A stretch of DNA of 64,000 bases from Oegoconia quadripuncta (GCA_949316235.1 OX438744.1:38250778-38314777); one strand, 5' to 3'; positions 1 to 10,920 are shown, counted from the stretch's first letter. The notes: a model not told the origin generated them from the letters alone. Numbers and translations: made by a program.

Positions 1-2021
1 ACTCGGGAGCCTAACTTGTAGATCGCACGAACCGCTCGCTTCTGCAGAACAAAAATACAATTTATGTCCGCGGCATTTCCCCATAACAGAATGCCATAAG
101 CCATTATGCTATGGAAATAGCTGAAGTATACCAGCCTCGCGGTGTCCACGTCGGTTAAATAGCGGATTTTTTTAATAGCGAACACTGCAGAACTGAGACG
201 TTTCGACAACCTTTCGATATGTGGACCCCATTGTAGTCCTTTATCTAACATAATGCCTAGAAATAGAGTAGTGTCCACAAGCTCCAACTCCTCGTTTTTT
301 ATTAAAATAGTACTAGCTACCTGTTTGACATTAGGTAGTGAAAATTTTATGCATTTGGTTTTTTTTTCATTAAGAAGTAGGTTATTTGACGTAAACCATT
401 CAACCACCTTAGAGATAGCACTATTCACGTCGTCAAGAGTTTTCTGTCGTCTCCTAACTTTGAAGAGCAAGGAGGTGTCATCAGCAAATATTGTTATCTC
501 ATGGTTTCCGTTTATACAATTGGGTAGATCATTAATATATACAAGAAATAAGAATGGCCCGAGAATTGAGCCCTGTGGAACACCTATGCAAACTGGAGAC
601 CCTGACGACCTCTTACCATTGACATCAACCCTTTGAACTCGATTACACAAGTACGATTCCAAAAGGTTGAGGGCACGGCCTATAATGCCATAGTAGCGTA
701 ATTTCCTGACCAGACCATCATGATGAACGCAGTCAAAGGCCTTGGATAGATCACAGAAAATACCTATCGCATCCTGCGAATCTTCCCATGCTTCAAATAT
801 ATATTCAATAAGCGCAACACCGGCATCGGTTGTTGAGCGACCCCGTGTGAATCCAAATTGTTTTGAAGTCATTAAATTATTAGTATTGAAGTAAGACAAC
901 AATTGATTTAAAATTAGTTTTTCGAAAACTTTACTAAAAGTTGGTAGAATTGAAATGGGTCTAAAATTAGTGGGGTCTGATGTACTACCAGCTTTGAATA
1001 ATGGAATTACTTTACTTTGTTTCATCAAGTCAGGAAATACACCACTGTCTACACATTTATTAAAGATGCAAGCTAAGTGTGGTGCAATGCAATCAATGAT
1101 GGAATTAACTATTTTAACAGAAAGACCATAGAGATCAGTGGTTTTTTTCATTTCCAGTGATTTATACGCTTTCATGATGTCGTTTGGACTAACATGTCTA
1201 AATATTTTCAGTTGCACATTCGGGACATCGCTATTCATTCTGAGTAAAGATTCGGCTACGGTGGGAGATGACTTAAGTGACTTCGTGGTTGTTATTGGAA
1301 TATCTGTGAAAAACTTTTCAAATGCTTCTGCAACCTCCAAGTCTGTATTAAGGATGCAATCGTTAATTTTTAGTTCCATATTTGAATCGCGAGCCTTAAC
1401 TTTTCCAGTTTCGCTGTTTATAACTGTCCATGTGGTTTTCACAATGTTTGTACTATTTTTAATTTTGGATTTTATAAAATTTGTCTTTGCTAAGGTGCAA
1501 ACACGTTTAAATAATTTGGAATATTTTCTTACATAATCAGCAAAAGCTGGACTAGTGTTATATGTCCTTTCATGATAAAGATCATATAACTTCAGGCGAC
1601 TTTTATGGATTCCCACAGTCGCCCAATCAGTAAATACTAAACCACTATTTATTCTTATAACTTTTTCTTTGAAAATATTTTTGCACTCATTTTCTACCAA
1701 AGTGAATAATGAATTATATAATTCATTCGGACTCTCATACATAACATTTGTCAAGTCACACAATTTTGCCATAACATTATGTCTAAATTGCTTGAGCCGA
1801 CCATCATTTACAGGAACACACATAATATTTCTTTCCAAAGACTTGCTAAGGGGTATGTTAATCGAGACTAATTGACCACAGTGGTCTGATGTTAACTTAT
1901 TTATAATAGATTTATCACTCAGATCGAAGTTTGCAAAAACATTATCAATACAGGTCGATGAAGTTGGTGTTATTCGAGTTGGCACAGAGAAATTATGAAC
2001 AAGATTATAACTTAAAAATAT
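1..2021 (-). pseudogene. Non-LTR retrotransposon ORF2, reverse-transcriptase half (split by the BEL insertion; runs off the left edge)
   Basis: Read on the minus strand, this stretch is open from the BEL junction to position 1. It begins with the end of an apurinic-type endonuclease (an SDHCGQ motif near 1860-1900). It continues into a reverse transcriptase with an FRPIS block (about 950-970), an SKAFDCV block (about 735-755), a GVPQGSILGP block (about 560-590) and the catalytic FADD at 477-488, then the start of the C-terminal LLWGNAA-type region. The layout fits CR1/jockey-group elements that copy themselves by target-primed reverse transcription; I leave the clade open. The 5' half continues at 8350-8942, so the only interruption I see is the LTR element inserted between. 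The 3' end lies outside the window. Confidence 0.9.
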
Positions 2022-2202
2022 TGAAAAATACAGTCCCAAACCTTCTCTGAATAAAAGACAGCAATGTAATAAAACTGCTTTTAATAGAAAGCGAACAAAC
2101 ATTGGTGTAAGGAAGTTTACCCTACTAAAACTACTGACCAAGTCAATAGCGCGTTTTAAAAGTAAACAGCGACATCTAGTGGTGGTGAATGTAAACTAAA
2201 CA
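2022..2202 (-). repeat. BEL/Pao 3' LTR
   Basis: This is the left copy in window coordinates and the 3' LTR in element orientation. It has the same length and sequence as 8169-8349 by direct reading. At 181 bp it is short for an LTR. The target duplication AATAT sits immediately outside at 2017-2021. Confidence 0.95.
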
Positions 2203-2336
2203 TACCGCCCACCAAGGACATACTCTTGTGTCCTTAATACAAAAATCCGCCCACCGTGAGGTCAAGGGGGTAAAGCGAAAACAAAAACTTAAATAATAAT
2301 AATACAAAAAGTAAAAGAAACTACAACTAAAACATT

Positions 2337-5300
2337 TCAATCTGCAATCGGCAATATACATAATTTTGAAGTGGGTCTTTTAATCAAAGAGCCATTACAT
2401 TTCAAAGTCACAACTCGAGTGACATTGTCCAGACCTGGGTGTTTTTCAACAACTTTACCTAAAAGCCACCGAGCTGGAGGTAAGTTGTCTTCTTTGATTA
2501 AAGCTACGTCATTAACCTTTGGTTCTGGAGTTTGTTTTGCCCACTTGTATCGTTGCAGCAGATGAACCAAATATTCGTCTGACCATCTACGCCAAAAATC
2601 TTGCAGCATTCGTTGTGTCACCTGCCACCGTCTCAAACTACTTATATTAGAGGTTTCAAAATTCCGCTCTGGTACCGTAATCATGGACTCACCAATGAGA
2701 AAATGGCCCGGTGTAAGAGGCACACTATCATCAGGACTGTCAGGAATTTGAGATATGGGCCTAGAATTGAGACAAGCCTCAATTTGAGTAAGTACTGTAG
2801 CCATCTCTTCATATGTCAAGGTTGAGTTACCAATTACACGTTTTAGGTGAAATTTGGTAGACTTGACCCCAGCTTCCCACAGTCCACCGAAATTCGGTGC
2901 ATGAGGTGGGATGCAGTGCCACGTGACACTATTGTTGCTCAGCCAACTCCTTATTTCAATTGATATTGAAGATTGTTCTGCAGCAACTAATGATTGGAGT
3001 TCCCTGGAAGCGCCAATGAAATTCGTTCCATTGTCACTCCATATGTCACTGCAGTGACCTCTTCTCGCTACAAAACGTTTGAAACCAGCAATAAAGCCCT
3101 GAGACGTCAAGTCACTAATTGCTTCTAAATGTATTGCTTTCGTGACCATGCACACAAAAACACAAATATAGCCCTTATAAGAGCGATTGCCTCGTCCTTT
3201 GGACATGCGTATATTGATAGGGCCGGCAAAATCTATACCCGTGTGTAAAAAGGGTCTTGCCGGTGTCACTCGACAAGATGGTAGCTGTCCCATCAGTTGA
3301 TTTTTGGAAATTGCTGCATGACGAGCACATGTGACACATTTGCGAACGAAGGTCCTTGTGACATTCTTCCCTGAAATGACCCAATACTTTGACCGCAAAT
3401 AGTTCAATGTTAATGAAGGACCTCCATGAAGCGTCTTTCTGTGCGCTTCATCAACAATGAGTGTTGTGAAATGACCTCGTTGAGGGATGATGACCGGATG
3501 TTTGATGTTAAAATCAATATCAGCATTTCGAATCCGACCACCAACTCTCAATATTCCATCTTTGTCCACTATAGGACACAGAGGTCTCAACTTGCTTTTG
3601 CTCTTTACACTTCCCGTTCTTCGTACATCTTCAATGTCTTCTAGAAATTCTTGTTTCTGATAGTGCCTAATGCAGACAGTTAAAGCTTCATCTATTTCTT
3701 CGCTTGTTAAATAAGATTCAAATCGTTTGTTACTATCTCTTACTTCTTTCACTTTCAGGAATCTTCTACAGTAGGCAATAACTCTAACCAGTTTCTGCAA
3801 TGATGAGAACTTTGTCCACACTGAATTCTCTTGAGTGTGCACACCTGTAATAATGTGAGATTTTATCGATCTTTTTTCCATCTCTGTACTGATGGACTTT
3901 GGTCGCGTGTACTGGATGGTGTTGTCTTGAAGCCACAATGGTCCACGACTCCACAATAAGTTACGAGATAAATCAAATGATGTTTGTCCTCGCGACGCAA
4001 TGTCTGCAGGATTGTGTTCTGACCGTACGTGAGCCCAGTGTGTATTATCTAATTTGGTTAGAATTTCTGAGACTCTATTGCCAACAAATGTGGTCCAACG
4101 ACTTGGATGATCGCTTAACCAAGCTAAAACCACAGTTGAATCAGTCCAAGCGTGAACATGTGGTTGAGGGACCTGCAGAACTTCAGCAACTTCCGTTACA
4201 AGCTTAGTTAGCAACACAGCTCCCATGAGTTCCAAACGAGGCACAGACACTTGCTTGATTGGTGCTACTTTGGTTTTAGCGGTGACTAGATTCACTTTAA
4301 CACGCTTGTAAAGGTCCACAACTCGTATGTACACCACAGCTGCGTACGCTACATTGGAAGCGTCACAAAACCCGTGCAACTCGACAGAGGAATCATCAAC
4401 TTTGGTGTCAACCCATCGCGGAATGTGAAACTGACTAGTCTGCACTAATTCTTCACGATAAGTTTGCCATTCGGCTAATAGTTCATGTGTCAATTCCTCA
4501 TCCCAATCTATTCCCGACAACCAAAGCTTTTGAATAAATATCTTAGCTGTGATAACGCAAGGTGCTGCCCAACCTAAGGGATCAAATAACCGAGATATGT
4601 CAGATATCACTTTCCTTTTCGTGATAGGAGCTTTCTGCATAGGAAGTCGAACTGAATACTTAAAATTGTCGGTTTTACGGTCCCAAGAAAGTCCTAATAT
4701 CTTTATAACTTCATCTAATTTTGTATTCATTTCCCTTTCCTGTTCCTTTCCTTCATCAGACATTTCTTCAGTCAACTCTCTGCTATTGCTTACCCACTTT
4801 TGCAGCTCAAACCCGCCCTTGGTAAGCAATTCTGTCATCTCTTTCTGCAACTTTTTTCCTTCAGCCACTGACTGACATCCCGTCATGAGATCGTCAACAT
4901 AATAATCTTCTTTAACCTTTTCAGCCACATCAGGATACAGATCGCCCTCATCGATTGCTAGCTGTTGCAGCGTCTTCACCGCTAGGTAAGGTGCCGATGC
5001 TGTGCCAAAGGTAACTCGTAATAATCTGTAATCTTCTATTTCAGATTCAGGATCATCACGCCATAATAGTCGCTGAAAGTCTACGTGTTCAGCTGAAACT
5101 TTCACTTGCCTATACATCTTAACTATATCTGCACAAAGGCATATGGGATGCAGACGCCACCTCATTATAGTGTGTCGTAGGTCCGGTTGAAGAGTAGGAC
5201 CAATCATCAAAGTATCATTTAGAGACACTCCATTAGATCCCTTACATGAAGCATCGAACACGATTCTGACCTTGGTTGTGATTTTATCTTCACGTATAAC

Positions 5301-7553
5301 AGCGTGGTGTGGCAAATACACTGCTACTGGATTGTTAATAACGTTAATATCCTGTATACGTTCCATATGACCAAGGTCCAAGTATTCATGAAATACCTCG
5401 GAGTACTTTGTTTTGATCTCCGGATTTTTCTTGAAACGGTTTTCAAGAAAATGAAATCGTTTTATTGCTATGTCTCTAGACTTACCATATTTACATTGGG
5501 GATCGTCATCTTGAAATGGAAGGTGAACTATATAGCGTCCACTATCATCCCGGCAAGTGGTTTGTTTATAAATCTCCTCGCATCGTTGTTCATCCTTTGA
5601 TAAAATCTTCTTACTATACGAAGAATTTTCCGATTCGAGTTCCCAAAACCGTTTCAATAAATCATTGTCACTGATTTGTGTATGCATACTTACTATAACG
5701 TGGTGACAATGTGCTGAGTCGGTGTGAAGGTAGGTCTGACCAGATAAAATCCATCCCAAGGCTGTGTTCTGGGCAACTGGTAAGCCAGGTGAACTCTGGA
5801 TCAAGCCGTCTCTAAGAATTAGACCGTAAACTTCGGCACCAAGCAAAACATCAATTTTGTTTGGTGTGTGAAAATCTGGATCAGCCAAAGTTATGTCTTG
5901 CAACTCGGGCCAGTTGGTTTGAGATAGTTCTTCCGAAGGAAGAAATGATGTGATGGTACTTAAAACATATGCTCGTACTTCAATATGGAAACTGGGATCA
6001 AGTCGTGATTGAATAGTCACCATGACTATGAACTTGGAGGCTAAAGCACTCCTGTCACCGCCTAATCCTGATATAACAGACCTAGTAGGTATTTTCCTAA
6101 GTCCTAGTAACTGAACTGCTGATTCGGTTATGAATGATGCCTGAGATCCTTGATCCAATAACGCTCGCAGCAGTTGTGAAGAGCCATTCCTTGTCGGTAC
6201 TTTGACAAGAGCCGTGGCCAACAAAACTTGGGTAGGTACTGTCTCCTTCGAAAAATGAGCAGCAATGTTTGAGGATTCGCCTTTAGATACTGCTGTCTGT
6301 ACTTTTGATACAGTGGTACTAACTTCAACCGCTACGTCTGGATTCTTACTAGACGCGGCTGCGTTTGAGGTTGGTTTGGGATGCAACAACGAATGATGTT
6401 TACGTTTACATATGCGACAAGTGGTATTCACGCGGCAAAATTTAATGGAATGATTGGAGCCTAAACAATTAAAACATAACCTATTCGTCTGGACGAAGTC
6501 ATGACGAGTATCATAGTTTTCCTTGGCAAATTGTTTACAACTACTAATCTTATGATTTTCCTTACAAAATGGACAAGAAACATCAGTGGCATTATTATCA
6601 GCGTTGACTATATGGAGAGCCTTTGGTTTGTTGTTACTATAAACTTGTTTCGGTTTGTTTGGCTTAGTGTCTAAAAACTCTAACGCACGGAATCTGGACT
6701 CTAAAAACTGCTTAAATTGTGACAAGGTTGGTAGTCCATCGGACAAACTTATCCTGGACTCCCATTGCTTGCGAGATTCAGAGTCCAATTTGGCACTAAT
6801 TATGTAAATAATTATAATGTCCCATGAACTAACATCAATTCCGAGATTCTTTAAGCCATTCAAACTGTCTACTGTAGTATCTAACAACTCTTTGATAGAA
6901 CTTGATGACTCTGTTACAATATTAGACTGACTCATTAACCGTTTTAATAAACAATTTGATAAAAACCTCTTATTGTCATATCTACTATTCAAAAGAGTCC
7001 AACACTGATCATAGTTGGCTGACGTAACAGGTATTTGTCTTAAAAGTTGCTCTGCTTCGCCTGATAAATGCCCTTTTAAGTAATACATTTTTTGAACGTT
7101 ATCCAATGACATATTTCTATGAATTAATGAAATGTACAAGTCTCGAAATGTAATCCATTCTGTATAATTTCCAGAAAATGTAGGTATTGATATCTTTGGT
7201 AATTTAACACTTCTGCACTCATTTGCCGCTGAGTTGGGTAATGGAGAACTCGTAGTACTATCCTGCAATTGCACTAAGACATCCTTTAATTCGGATTTAT
7301 AAAGGATGTACATCTCTTCAGTAGTACCATAAACGTCATTAACAAAATATTTATGTTTGTCTGTGGATTCATTAACTGCTTGCATTATACTTAAATGAGT
7401 AGACGTAAATGTTTTCCATTGCCCATCCACAGTTTCAATTCTTGTTTCAATATAAGATTGGGTTATACGTTCTCTTGGCGATTTTTTATAATTAACTCGT
7501 GATTTTTCTATAGCATTTTTAATATTGTTTTGCAAATTAAAAAGGGACTCCAT
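2337..7553 (-). CDS. BEL/Pao gag-pol polyprotein (1738 aa, intact)
   Basis: One open frame encodes all element functions. The N-terminal gag-like region (DUF1759 type, about residues 115-275) precedes three cysteine/histidine clusters (about 327-339, 360-373 and 379-391), the second being a CX2CX4HX4C zinc knuckle. The aspartic protease motif is DQGS (about 467-470, DUF1758 type). The reverse transcriptase (about 745-960) has YVDD at 885-888. RNase H-like acidic residues fall at about D1064, D1138 and D1184. The integrase has an H1371/H1376/C1406/C1409 zinc site and a catalytic triad D1441, D1507, E1560. The C-terminal DUF5641-type domain covers about 1640-1735. No stop or frameshift is seen. 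The length is typical of the family. The start is the first ATG, 615 bp inside the 5' LTR. Confidence 0.95.
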   Translation of the reverse strand: MESLFNLQNNIKNAIEKSRVNYKKSPRERITQSYIETRIETVDGQWKTFTSTHLSIMQAVNESTDKHKYFVNDVYGTTEEMYILYKSELKDVLVQLQDSTTSSPLPNSAANECRSVKLPKISIPTFSGNYTEWITFRDLYISLIHRNMSLDNVQKMYYLKGHLSGEAEQLLRQIPVTSANYDQCWTLLNSRYDNKRFLSNCLLKRLMSQSNIVTESSSSIKELLDTTVDSLNGLKNLGIDVSSWDIIIIYIISAKLDSESRKQWESRISLSDGLPTLSQFKQFLESRFRALEFLDTKPNKPKQVYSNNKPKALHIVNADNNATDVSCPFCKENHKISSCKQFAKENYDTRHDFVQTNRLCFNCLGSNHSIKFCRVNTTCRICKRKHHSLLHPKPTSNAAASSKNPDVAVEVSTTVSKVQTAVSKGESSNIAAHFSKETVPTQVLLATALVKVPTRNGSSQLLRALLDQGSQASFITESAVQLLGLRKIPTRSVISGLGGDRSALASKFIVMVTIQSRLDPSFHIEVRAYVLSTITSFLPSEELSQTNWPELQDITLADPDFHTPNKIDVLLGAEVYGLILRDGLIQSSPGLPVAQNTALGWILSGQTYLHTDSAHCHHVIVSMHTQISDNDLLKRFWELESENSSYSKKILSKDEQRCEEIYKQTTCRDDSGRYIVHLPFQDDDPQCKYGKSRDIAIKRFHFLENRFKKNPEIKTKYSEVFHEYLDLGHMERIQDINVINNPVAVYLPHHAVIREDKITTKVRIVFDASCKGSNGVSLNDTLMIGPTLQPDLRHTIMRWRLHPICLCADIVKMYRQVKVSAEHVDFQRLLWRDDPESEIEDYRLLRVTFGTASAPYLAVKTLQQLAIDEGDLYPDVAEKVKEDYYVDDLMTGCQSVAEGKKLQKEMTELLTKGGFELQKWVSNSRELTEEMSDEGKEQEREMNTKLDEVIKILGLSWDRKTDNFKYSVRLPMQKAPITKRKVISDISRLFDPLGWAAPCVITAKIFIQKLWLSGIDWDEELTHELLAEWQTYREELVQTSQFHIPRWVDTKVDDSSVELHGFCDASNVAYAAVVYIRVVDLYKRVKVNLVTAKTKVAPIKQVSVPRLELMGAVLLTKLVTEVAEVLQVPQPHVHAWTDSTVVLAWLSDHPSRWTTFVGNRVSEILTKLDNTHWAHVRSEHNPADIASRGQTSFDLSRNLLWSRGPLWLQDNTIQYTRPKSISTEMEKRSIKSHIITGVHTQENSVWTKFSSLQKLVRVIAYCRRFLKVKEVRDSNKRFESYLTSEEIDEALTVCIRHYQKQEFLEDIEDVRRTGSVKSKSKLRPLCPIVDKDGILRVGGRIRNADIDFNIKHPVIIPQRGHFTTLIVDEAHRKTLHGGPSLTLNYLRSKYWVISGKNVTRTFVRKCVTCARHAAISKNQLMGQLPSCRVTPARPFLHTGIDFAGPINIRMSKGRGNRSYKGYICVFVCMVTKAIHLEAISDLTSQGFIAGFKRFVARRGHCSDIWSDNGTNFIGASRELQSLVAAEQSSISIEIRSWLSNNSVTWHCIPPHAPNFGGLWEAGVKSTKFHLKRVIGNSTLTYEEMATVLTQIEACLNSRPISQIPDSPDDSVPLTPGHFLIGESMITVPERNFETSNISSLRRWQVTQRMLQDFWRRWSDEYLVHLLQRYKWAKQTPEPKVNDVALIKEDNLPPARWLLGKVVEKHPGLDNVTRVVTLKCNGSLIKRPTSKLCILPIAD

Positions 7554-8168
7554 TTTTTAACAAAAACTGGAAAGACTCAACCTACAATGAATACTGGCAA
7601 ATGTGCAAAGTGTTTTACAGTTGATGATTTTACAAGTTTACTAACATAAATATTCTAAGTAGAAGATCAAACCTTAAAATTTTACAAGTGTTTGACAACC
7701 ATTTAAAAATTGGGCATAGGTTCCCCGTATGTACACTTTTTACTTAACTATTCTAAGTCTAATCTACCACTCTAAGTTATTCAAAGTTTAAAATCTTCAA
7801 TGAAATTTTCTAAGTTCCAAATCTTACTATTTGTTCAAAGTTAATGTAAATAAAGATGATTGTACTCACAGTTACACTTGCAAACCACAAATTCACTTCA
7901 CTGGATAATACTTTACACCAATCTTCATGTGACGTCACTCCACGCCGGTTCTCCAGTCGCCGCCGTGCCACGCTGCTTTCAACCTCTTGTAGTACTGCGA
8001 CCTATGCCGCTGTGTTGATAGGGCGACCAGCTTCACTCCACGGAAGCCGCGCACCGATGTATAGCACTTCAGTGAAATCGTCACTGGTTTCTATGCTTCG
8101 TCTACAAAAAGTCGTCGGCAGGCACTATATACTACTATGCGCCGTAAATCCGACTACGAAAGGACCAA
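7554..8168 (-). other. BEL/Pao 5' leader, including primer-binding-site candidate
   Basis: This untranslated leader lies between the 5' LTR and the polyprotein. Immediately inside the LTR, the antisense reads TTGGTCCTTTCGTAGTCG (8151-8168). The TGG can pair with the CCA end of a tRNA, as expected for a primer-binding site; I could not assign the tRNA. Plus-strand ORFs here are chance. Confidence 0.65.
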
Positions 8169-8349
8169 TGAAAAATACAGTCCCAAACCTTCTCTGAATA
8201 AAAGACAGCAATGTAATAAAACTGCTTTTAATAGAAAGCGAACAAACATTGGTGTAAGGAAGTTTACCCTACTAAAACTACTGACCAAGTCAATAGCGCG
8301 TTTTAAAAGTAAACAGCGACATCTAGTGGTGGTGAATGTAAACTAAACA
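8169..8349 (-). repeat. BEL/Pao 5' LTR
   Basis: This is the right copy in window coordinates and the promoter-bearing 5' LTR in element orientation. It matches 2022-2202 and is followed by the target duplication AATAT at 8350-8354. Confidence 0.95.
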
Positions 8350-8942
8350 AATATAGTTTTAAGTCTATTAGTGAGACTGCTCACTTCTAATAAATTTACA
8401 TTAAAATCGCCACAAACTACAATAAATTTATTATTGTTACTAATTTTACCTAATGCTTCGTCCATAATTTCCTCGAATAAGTCATAAGATGAACTGGGGG
8501 GTCTGTATACGCTCATTACAATAAGCCGCTCAAACTCTACACAGGCCAACTCAGTAGTTCGCTCAACAGAGAGATTCACTATATCCGAGCGTTCCCGGTG
8601 TTTTAATTTATTATTGGTAATAATTAAGGAACCGCCCCGTACCGCTTTATCCCTACTGAACGAACTTGAAACCTGATGATTTTTAAAGCTAAACATGAAC
8701 TGACCCTGTTTTAACCAATGTTCTGTAATACATAATATATCAATATTGTGACAGTTCATGAATAGCTCAATCTCCAGCTCTTTGCCCAAAATGCCCTGAA
8801 TATTTTGATGTACTAGGTTTAATTTGTTACTCTTACATTTAGATGAGGGCTCAAATTTTTTACATGAAGGTTGACTTTTATTTAATTTTAACAAATTGCC
8901 AGAGTTACCCTCTGTTGTCTTATATATTAATTTAAATAACTT
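8350..8942 (-). pseudogene. Non-LTR retrotransposon ORF2, endonuclease half
   Basis: The minus frame encodes the N-terminal part of an exonuclease/endonuclease/phosphatase-fold nuclease. A QNIQG block lies near the start, an ITEHWL block follows, then a YRPPSSSYD block, and a CGDFNVN block ends close to the BEL junction. Once the 5-bp target duplication is discounted, the frame runs on into 1-2021. The nuclease nicks target DNA for reverse transcription. The element appears 5'-truncated near 8942, where sequence of another LINE family begins. Confidence 0.9.
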
Positions 8943-9166
8943 GGAATCGATCCCAAGGATTGTTCAATGTCAGTTGACTGCTCAATAGGAACAGTTGTCG
9001 TGTTTGCCAAGGATTTGGCAGTAAGTGCGGGTGATATCCTGCGGTACGTCTTGAATTTCGATGTAAGAACGGGGATGGCGGGATCAACTCATGCAGTACT
9101 TCAGCACACTCTCCGAAATATATCCGATAGAATGTATAAAAACAATATATAAACAGATACCTTTAT
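8943..9166 (-). pseudogene. Fragment of LINE family D reverse-transcriptase C-terminus
   Basis: One minus frame reads a LIPPSPF block followed by an RRTAGYHPH-like block, close to the better-preserved copy at 25598-25855. It is broken by frameshifts and stops, a short decayed remnant between two other LINE pieces. Confidence 0.6.
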
Positions 9167-9167
9167 A

Positions 9168-9960
9168 TTAATGTTGTGATATCAAATGCTCTCTTAAGCG
9201 CCGTTTAACCACCACTAGCATAATTCGAGGCAACTCATTCCACAATTGAACAGATTTTGCTGCAAAGGAGTCATAAAAATAGCTAATACGACAGCAGACA
9301 GACTTTAGCAAATTGTCGAATTTGGACCTTAAATTCATATCATGGTCTGATCCCAAAAAATTGAACTGCTCTTTGAGATACGGGGGAGTTACGGGGCTAT
9401 ATAAAATATTAAAAAGAAGAGATAGGATATGAGTATTGCGACGATACCTAATTGGAAGCCATTTTAGTAGAGTGCGATACTTTCGTACTCCATATATAAA
9501 TCGGATAGCCATATTCTGCAGACGCTCAAGTTTATTTGGCCAGGTAGCAGGAATCGGCATAGTGAAGTATTGGAAGGAGAATAGACTGAGCAAGCTCAAT
9601 CTTAGTTTTTATGGGAAGTAAATTTTTCCAACGTCTCAGAGAGCCAAGTGCGGCCAAAGTACTCGCGGCTCAGACATTCTACGCGAGGAACCCAGAAAAG
9701 AGTCATATAAAATCAAATATCAATTACGACTTTTTCACTGAAAGGCAGGACAACTCCATTAAAAGTAACTGCCGGTACGCTGCTGGGATTAATGCGTGCC
9801 AACTGCTTCGGTCCTCCAACGATAATAACTTGCCTTGCTAGGATTAACACCGAGGCCATAGGATTCAATCCAGCGGGTGATCACTGCCAAATCGTTATTT
9901 ATCTGGGCGACTGCCTCACAAAGCTAATCCGCAGGAGCCTGACAATATTTGATTCTCTAT
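9168..9960 (-). pseudogene. Decayed non-LTR reverse transcriptase, C-terminal part
   Basis: The minus strand carries, in order but in different frames, a WIESYGLGVNPSK block (about 9840-9890), a VGGPKQLARI block, an ILHYADS block (about 9560) and a 143-aa open stretch (9168-9599) with RFIYGVRKY, WLPIRYRRN and QLWNELP blocks. These are conserved post-catalytic regions of non-LTR reverse transcriptases. At least one frameshift and one stop separate them, so the copy is dead. The catalytic motif is not present. Confidence 0.8.
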
Positions 9961-10033
9961 GAATATGTATGTATTCAATTGACGTATGTATTTATATGGG
10001 TGATTTATTTATTTTATTAAAATTAAGTTTACC

Positions 10034-10060
10034 GCGCAAACCTAACCTAACCTAACCCAA
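10034..10060. repeat. Short CCTAA (TTAGG-type) tract
   Basis: About three to four CCTAA units. The unit matches the insect telomere repeat, but the tract is short and internal. A similar TTAGG tract lies at 18337-18352. Confidence 0.5.
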
Positions 10061-10164
10061 AGGTTGCGTGGAAGTGATAGGCCTTATCACTAAAAGCGTT
10101 CTCTACTATCCCTTTTTTCTTATTTATCGTTGTTATGCTTCTTATTGTCATTGTCATATTGTCT

Positions 10165-10408
10165 GACGACCGATTGGTGTAGTGGATAGTGGATAGTGAC
10201 CCTGTCAGCGAAACCAACGGTTGCGGGTTCGAATCTCGCGACGGGTAAATGTTTGTGTGATGAATATGAACATTTATTCCTGAGTCATGGATGTTTATAT
10301 AAATATTTATGTATGTTTATGCGTTATCTAGTATCCATAGCACAAGCTTTGCTTAGTTTGGGACTAGATGATTGGTGTAAGTGTCCGAAATATTTATTTA
10401 TTTATTGT
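10165..10408 (+). mobile_element. SINE family A (tRNA-derived)
   Basis: The head carries RNA polymerase III promoter boxes: an A box like TGGTGTAGTGG and a B box like GGTTCGAATC. The body reads GTGTGATGAATA and the tail ends in (TATT)n. This copy has an extra TGGATAG unit in the A-box region. Other copies in the window define the family ends. It resembles the abundant butterfly SINEs. Confidence 0.9.
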
Positions 10409-10466
10409 TGAACAATAAAGAATATTTTGTTTGTATGTTAGAAGTGTAACATGCCTATGTACTCAC

Positions 10467-10779
10467 TTGTGCGGATGCGCGGGCGCCCGTGTCCCGTTGA
10501 CGCCGGGCAGCAGCGCGTGGTGCAGCGCGCGCACCTGGTGCGGCAGCAGCCTCGCCGCGCCCGCCGCCGGGCAGGGGCTCCCCTCGCCCCCCGCCTCCCC
10601 CTCCCCGCACGTGCAGCGCGGCGGCGTGCGCCACGCCTCGAGCGGGGAGCGCGCGCGGGCCGGCGGGGCGGGGGCGGGGGCGGGGGCGGGGGCGGGGGCG
10701 GGGGAGGGGGAGGGGGGCGCGCCGTTGCGCAGCGGGGAGCGCGCCGGGGACAGCGGGCACACTGCGAATGTCAGTGTGT
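10467..10779 (-). CDS. MED26: MED26 exon 9 (last exon seen)
   Basis: The acceptor is CTACCACAG before 10779 and the donor GTGAGT follows 10467. It enters at phase 1 from exon 8 and leaves two bases over. It encodes residues about 265-368: a proline/alanine-rich low-complexity stretch from a GGGGGC-type repeat, a cysteine pair (CTCGEG), then LLPHQVRALHHALLPGVNG near the end. GC content is very high compared with the flanks. The next exon was not found in 1-10466. Confidence 0.8.
10669..10716 (+). repeat. (CGGGGG)n hexanucleotide repeat inside a MED26 exon
   Basis: About six CGGGGG units followed by GA-interrupted units. On the coding strand (minus) it encodes an alternating Pro-Ala stretch. 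The G-rich strand could form G-quadruplexes. Confidence 0.9.
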
Positions 10780-10837
10780 CTGTGGTAGGCAAACCGATTA
10801 GTTTTTGTACGGTAAAGAAAAAATAGGGCATAATAAT

Positions 10838-10920
10838 AATAACTGAATAGAAATTATTGGCATAGGTAGTTTCATTTTATTTTTCGAGACCGTCATCGAC
10901 TCACGCGCCGGCCGGAGATC
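10838..10920 (+). repeat. Solo copy of the arm motif of the 18121-18818 inverted repeat
   Basis: The sequence ATTGGCATAGGTAGTTTCA and the following CGAC..GCGCCGG block match the inner part of the large inverted repeat downstream. Only this inner portion is present here. Confidence 0.55.

Larger units (their letters stand above)
2022..8349 (-). mobile_element. Complete BEL/Pao LTR retrotransposon
   Basis: The element is 6328 bp long and bounded by two 181-bp LTRs that I read as identical, each starting TG and ending CA in plus-strand orientation. A 5-bp target duplication (AATAT) lies at 2017-2021 and 8350-8354. Inside is one uninterrupted gag-pol ORF with every expected domain, a primer-binding-site candidate next to the right LTR, and a short purine-rich stretch next to the left LTR (2203-2212, antisense GGTGGGCGG). 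Identical LTRs and an unbroken ORF indicate a recent and possibly still active insertion. It landed in the endonuclease part of a non-LTR element. BEL/Pao elements replicate through cytoplasmic particles, using reverse transcriptase and a DDE integrase. Confidence 0.95.

Noticed and set aside
2371..5600. Plus-strand ORFs across the BEL element
   Set aside because: Shadows of the intact minus-strand polyprotein.
10431..10831. Overlapping GC-rich ORFs on both strands
   Set aside because: Only one minus frame fits the splice phases of MED26; the others are shadows caused by few stop codons in GC-rich DNA.
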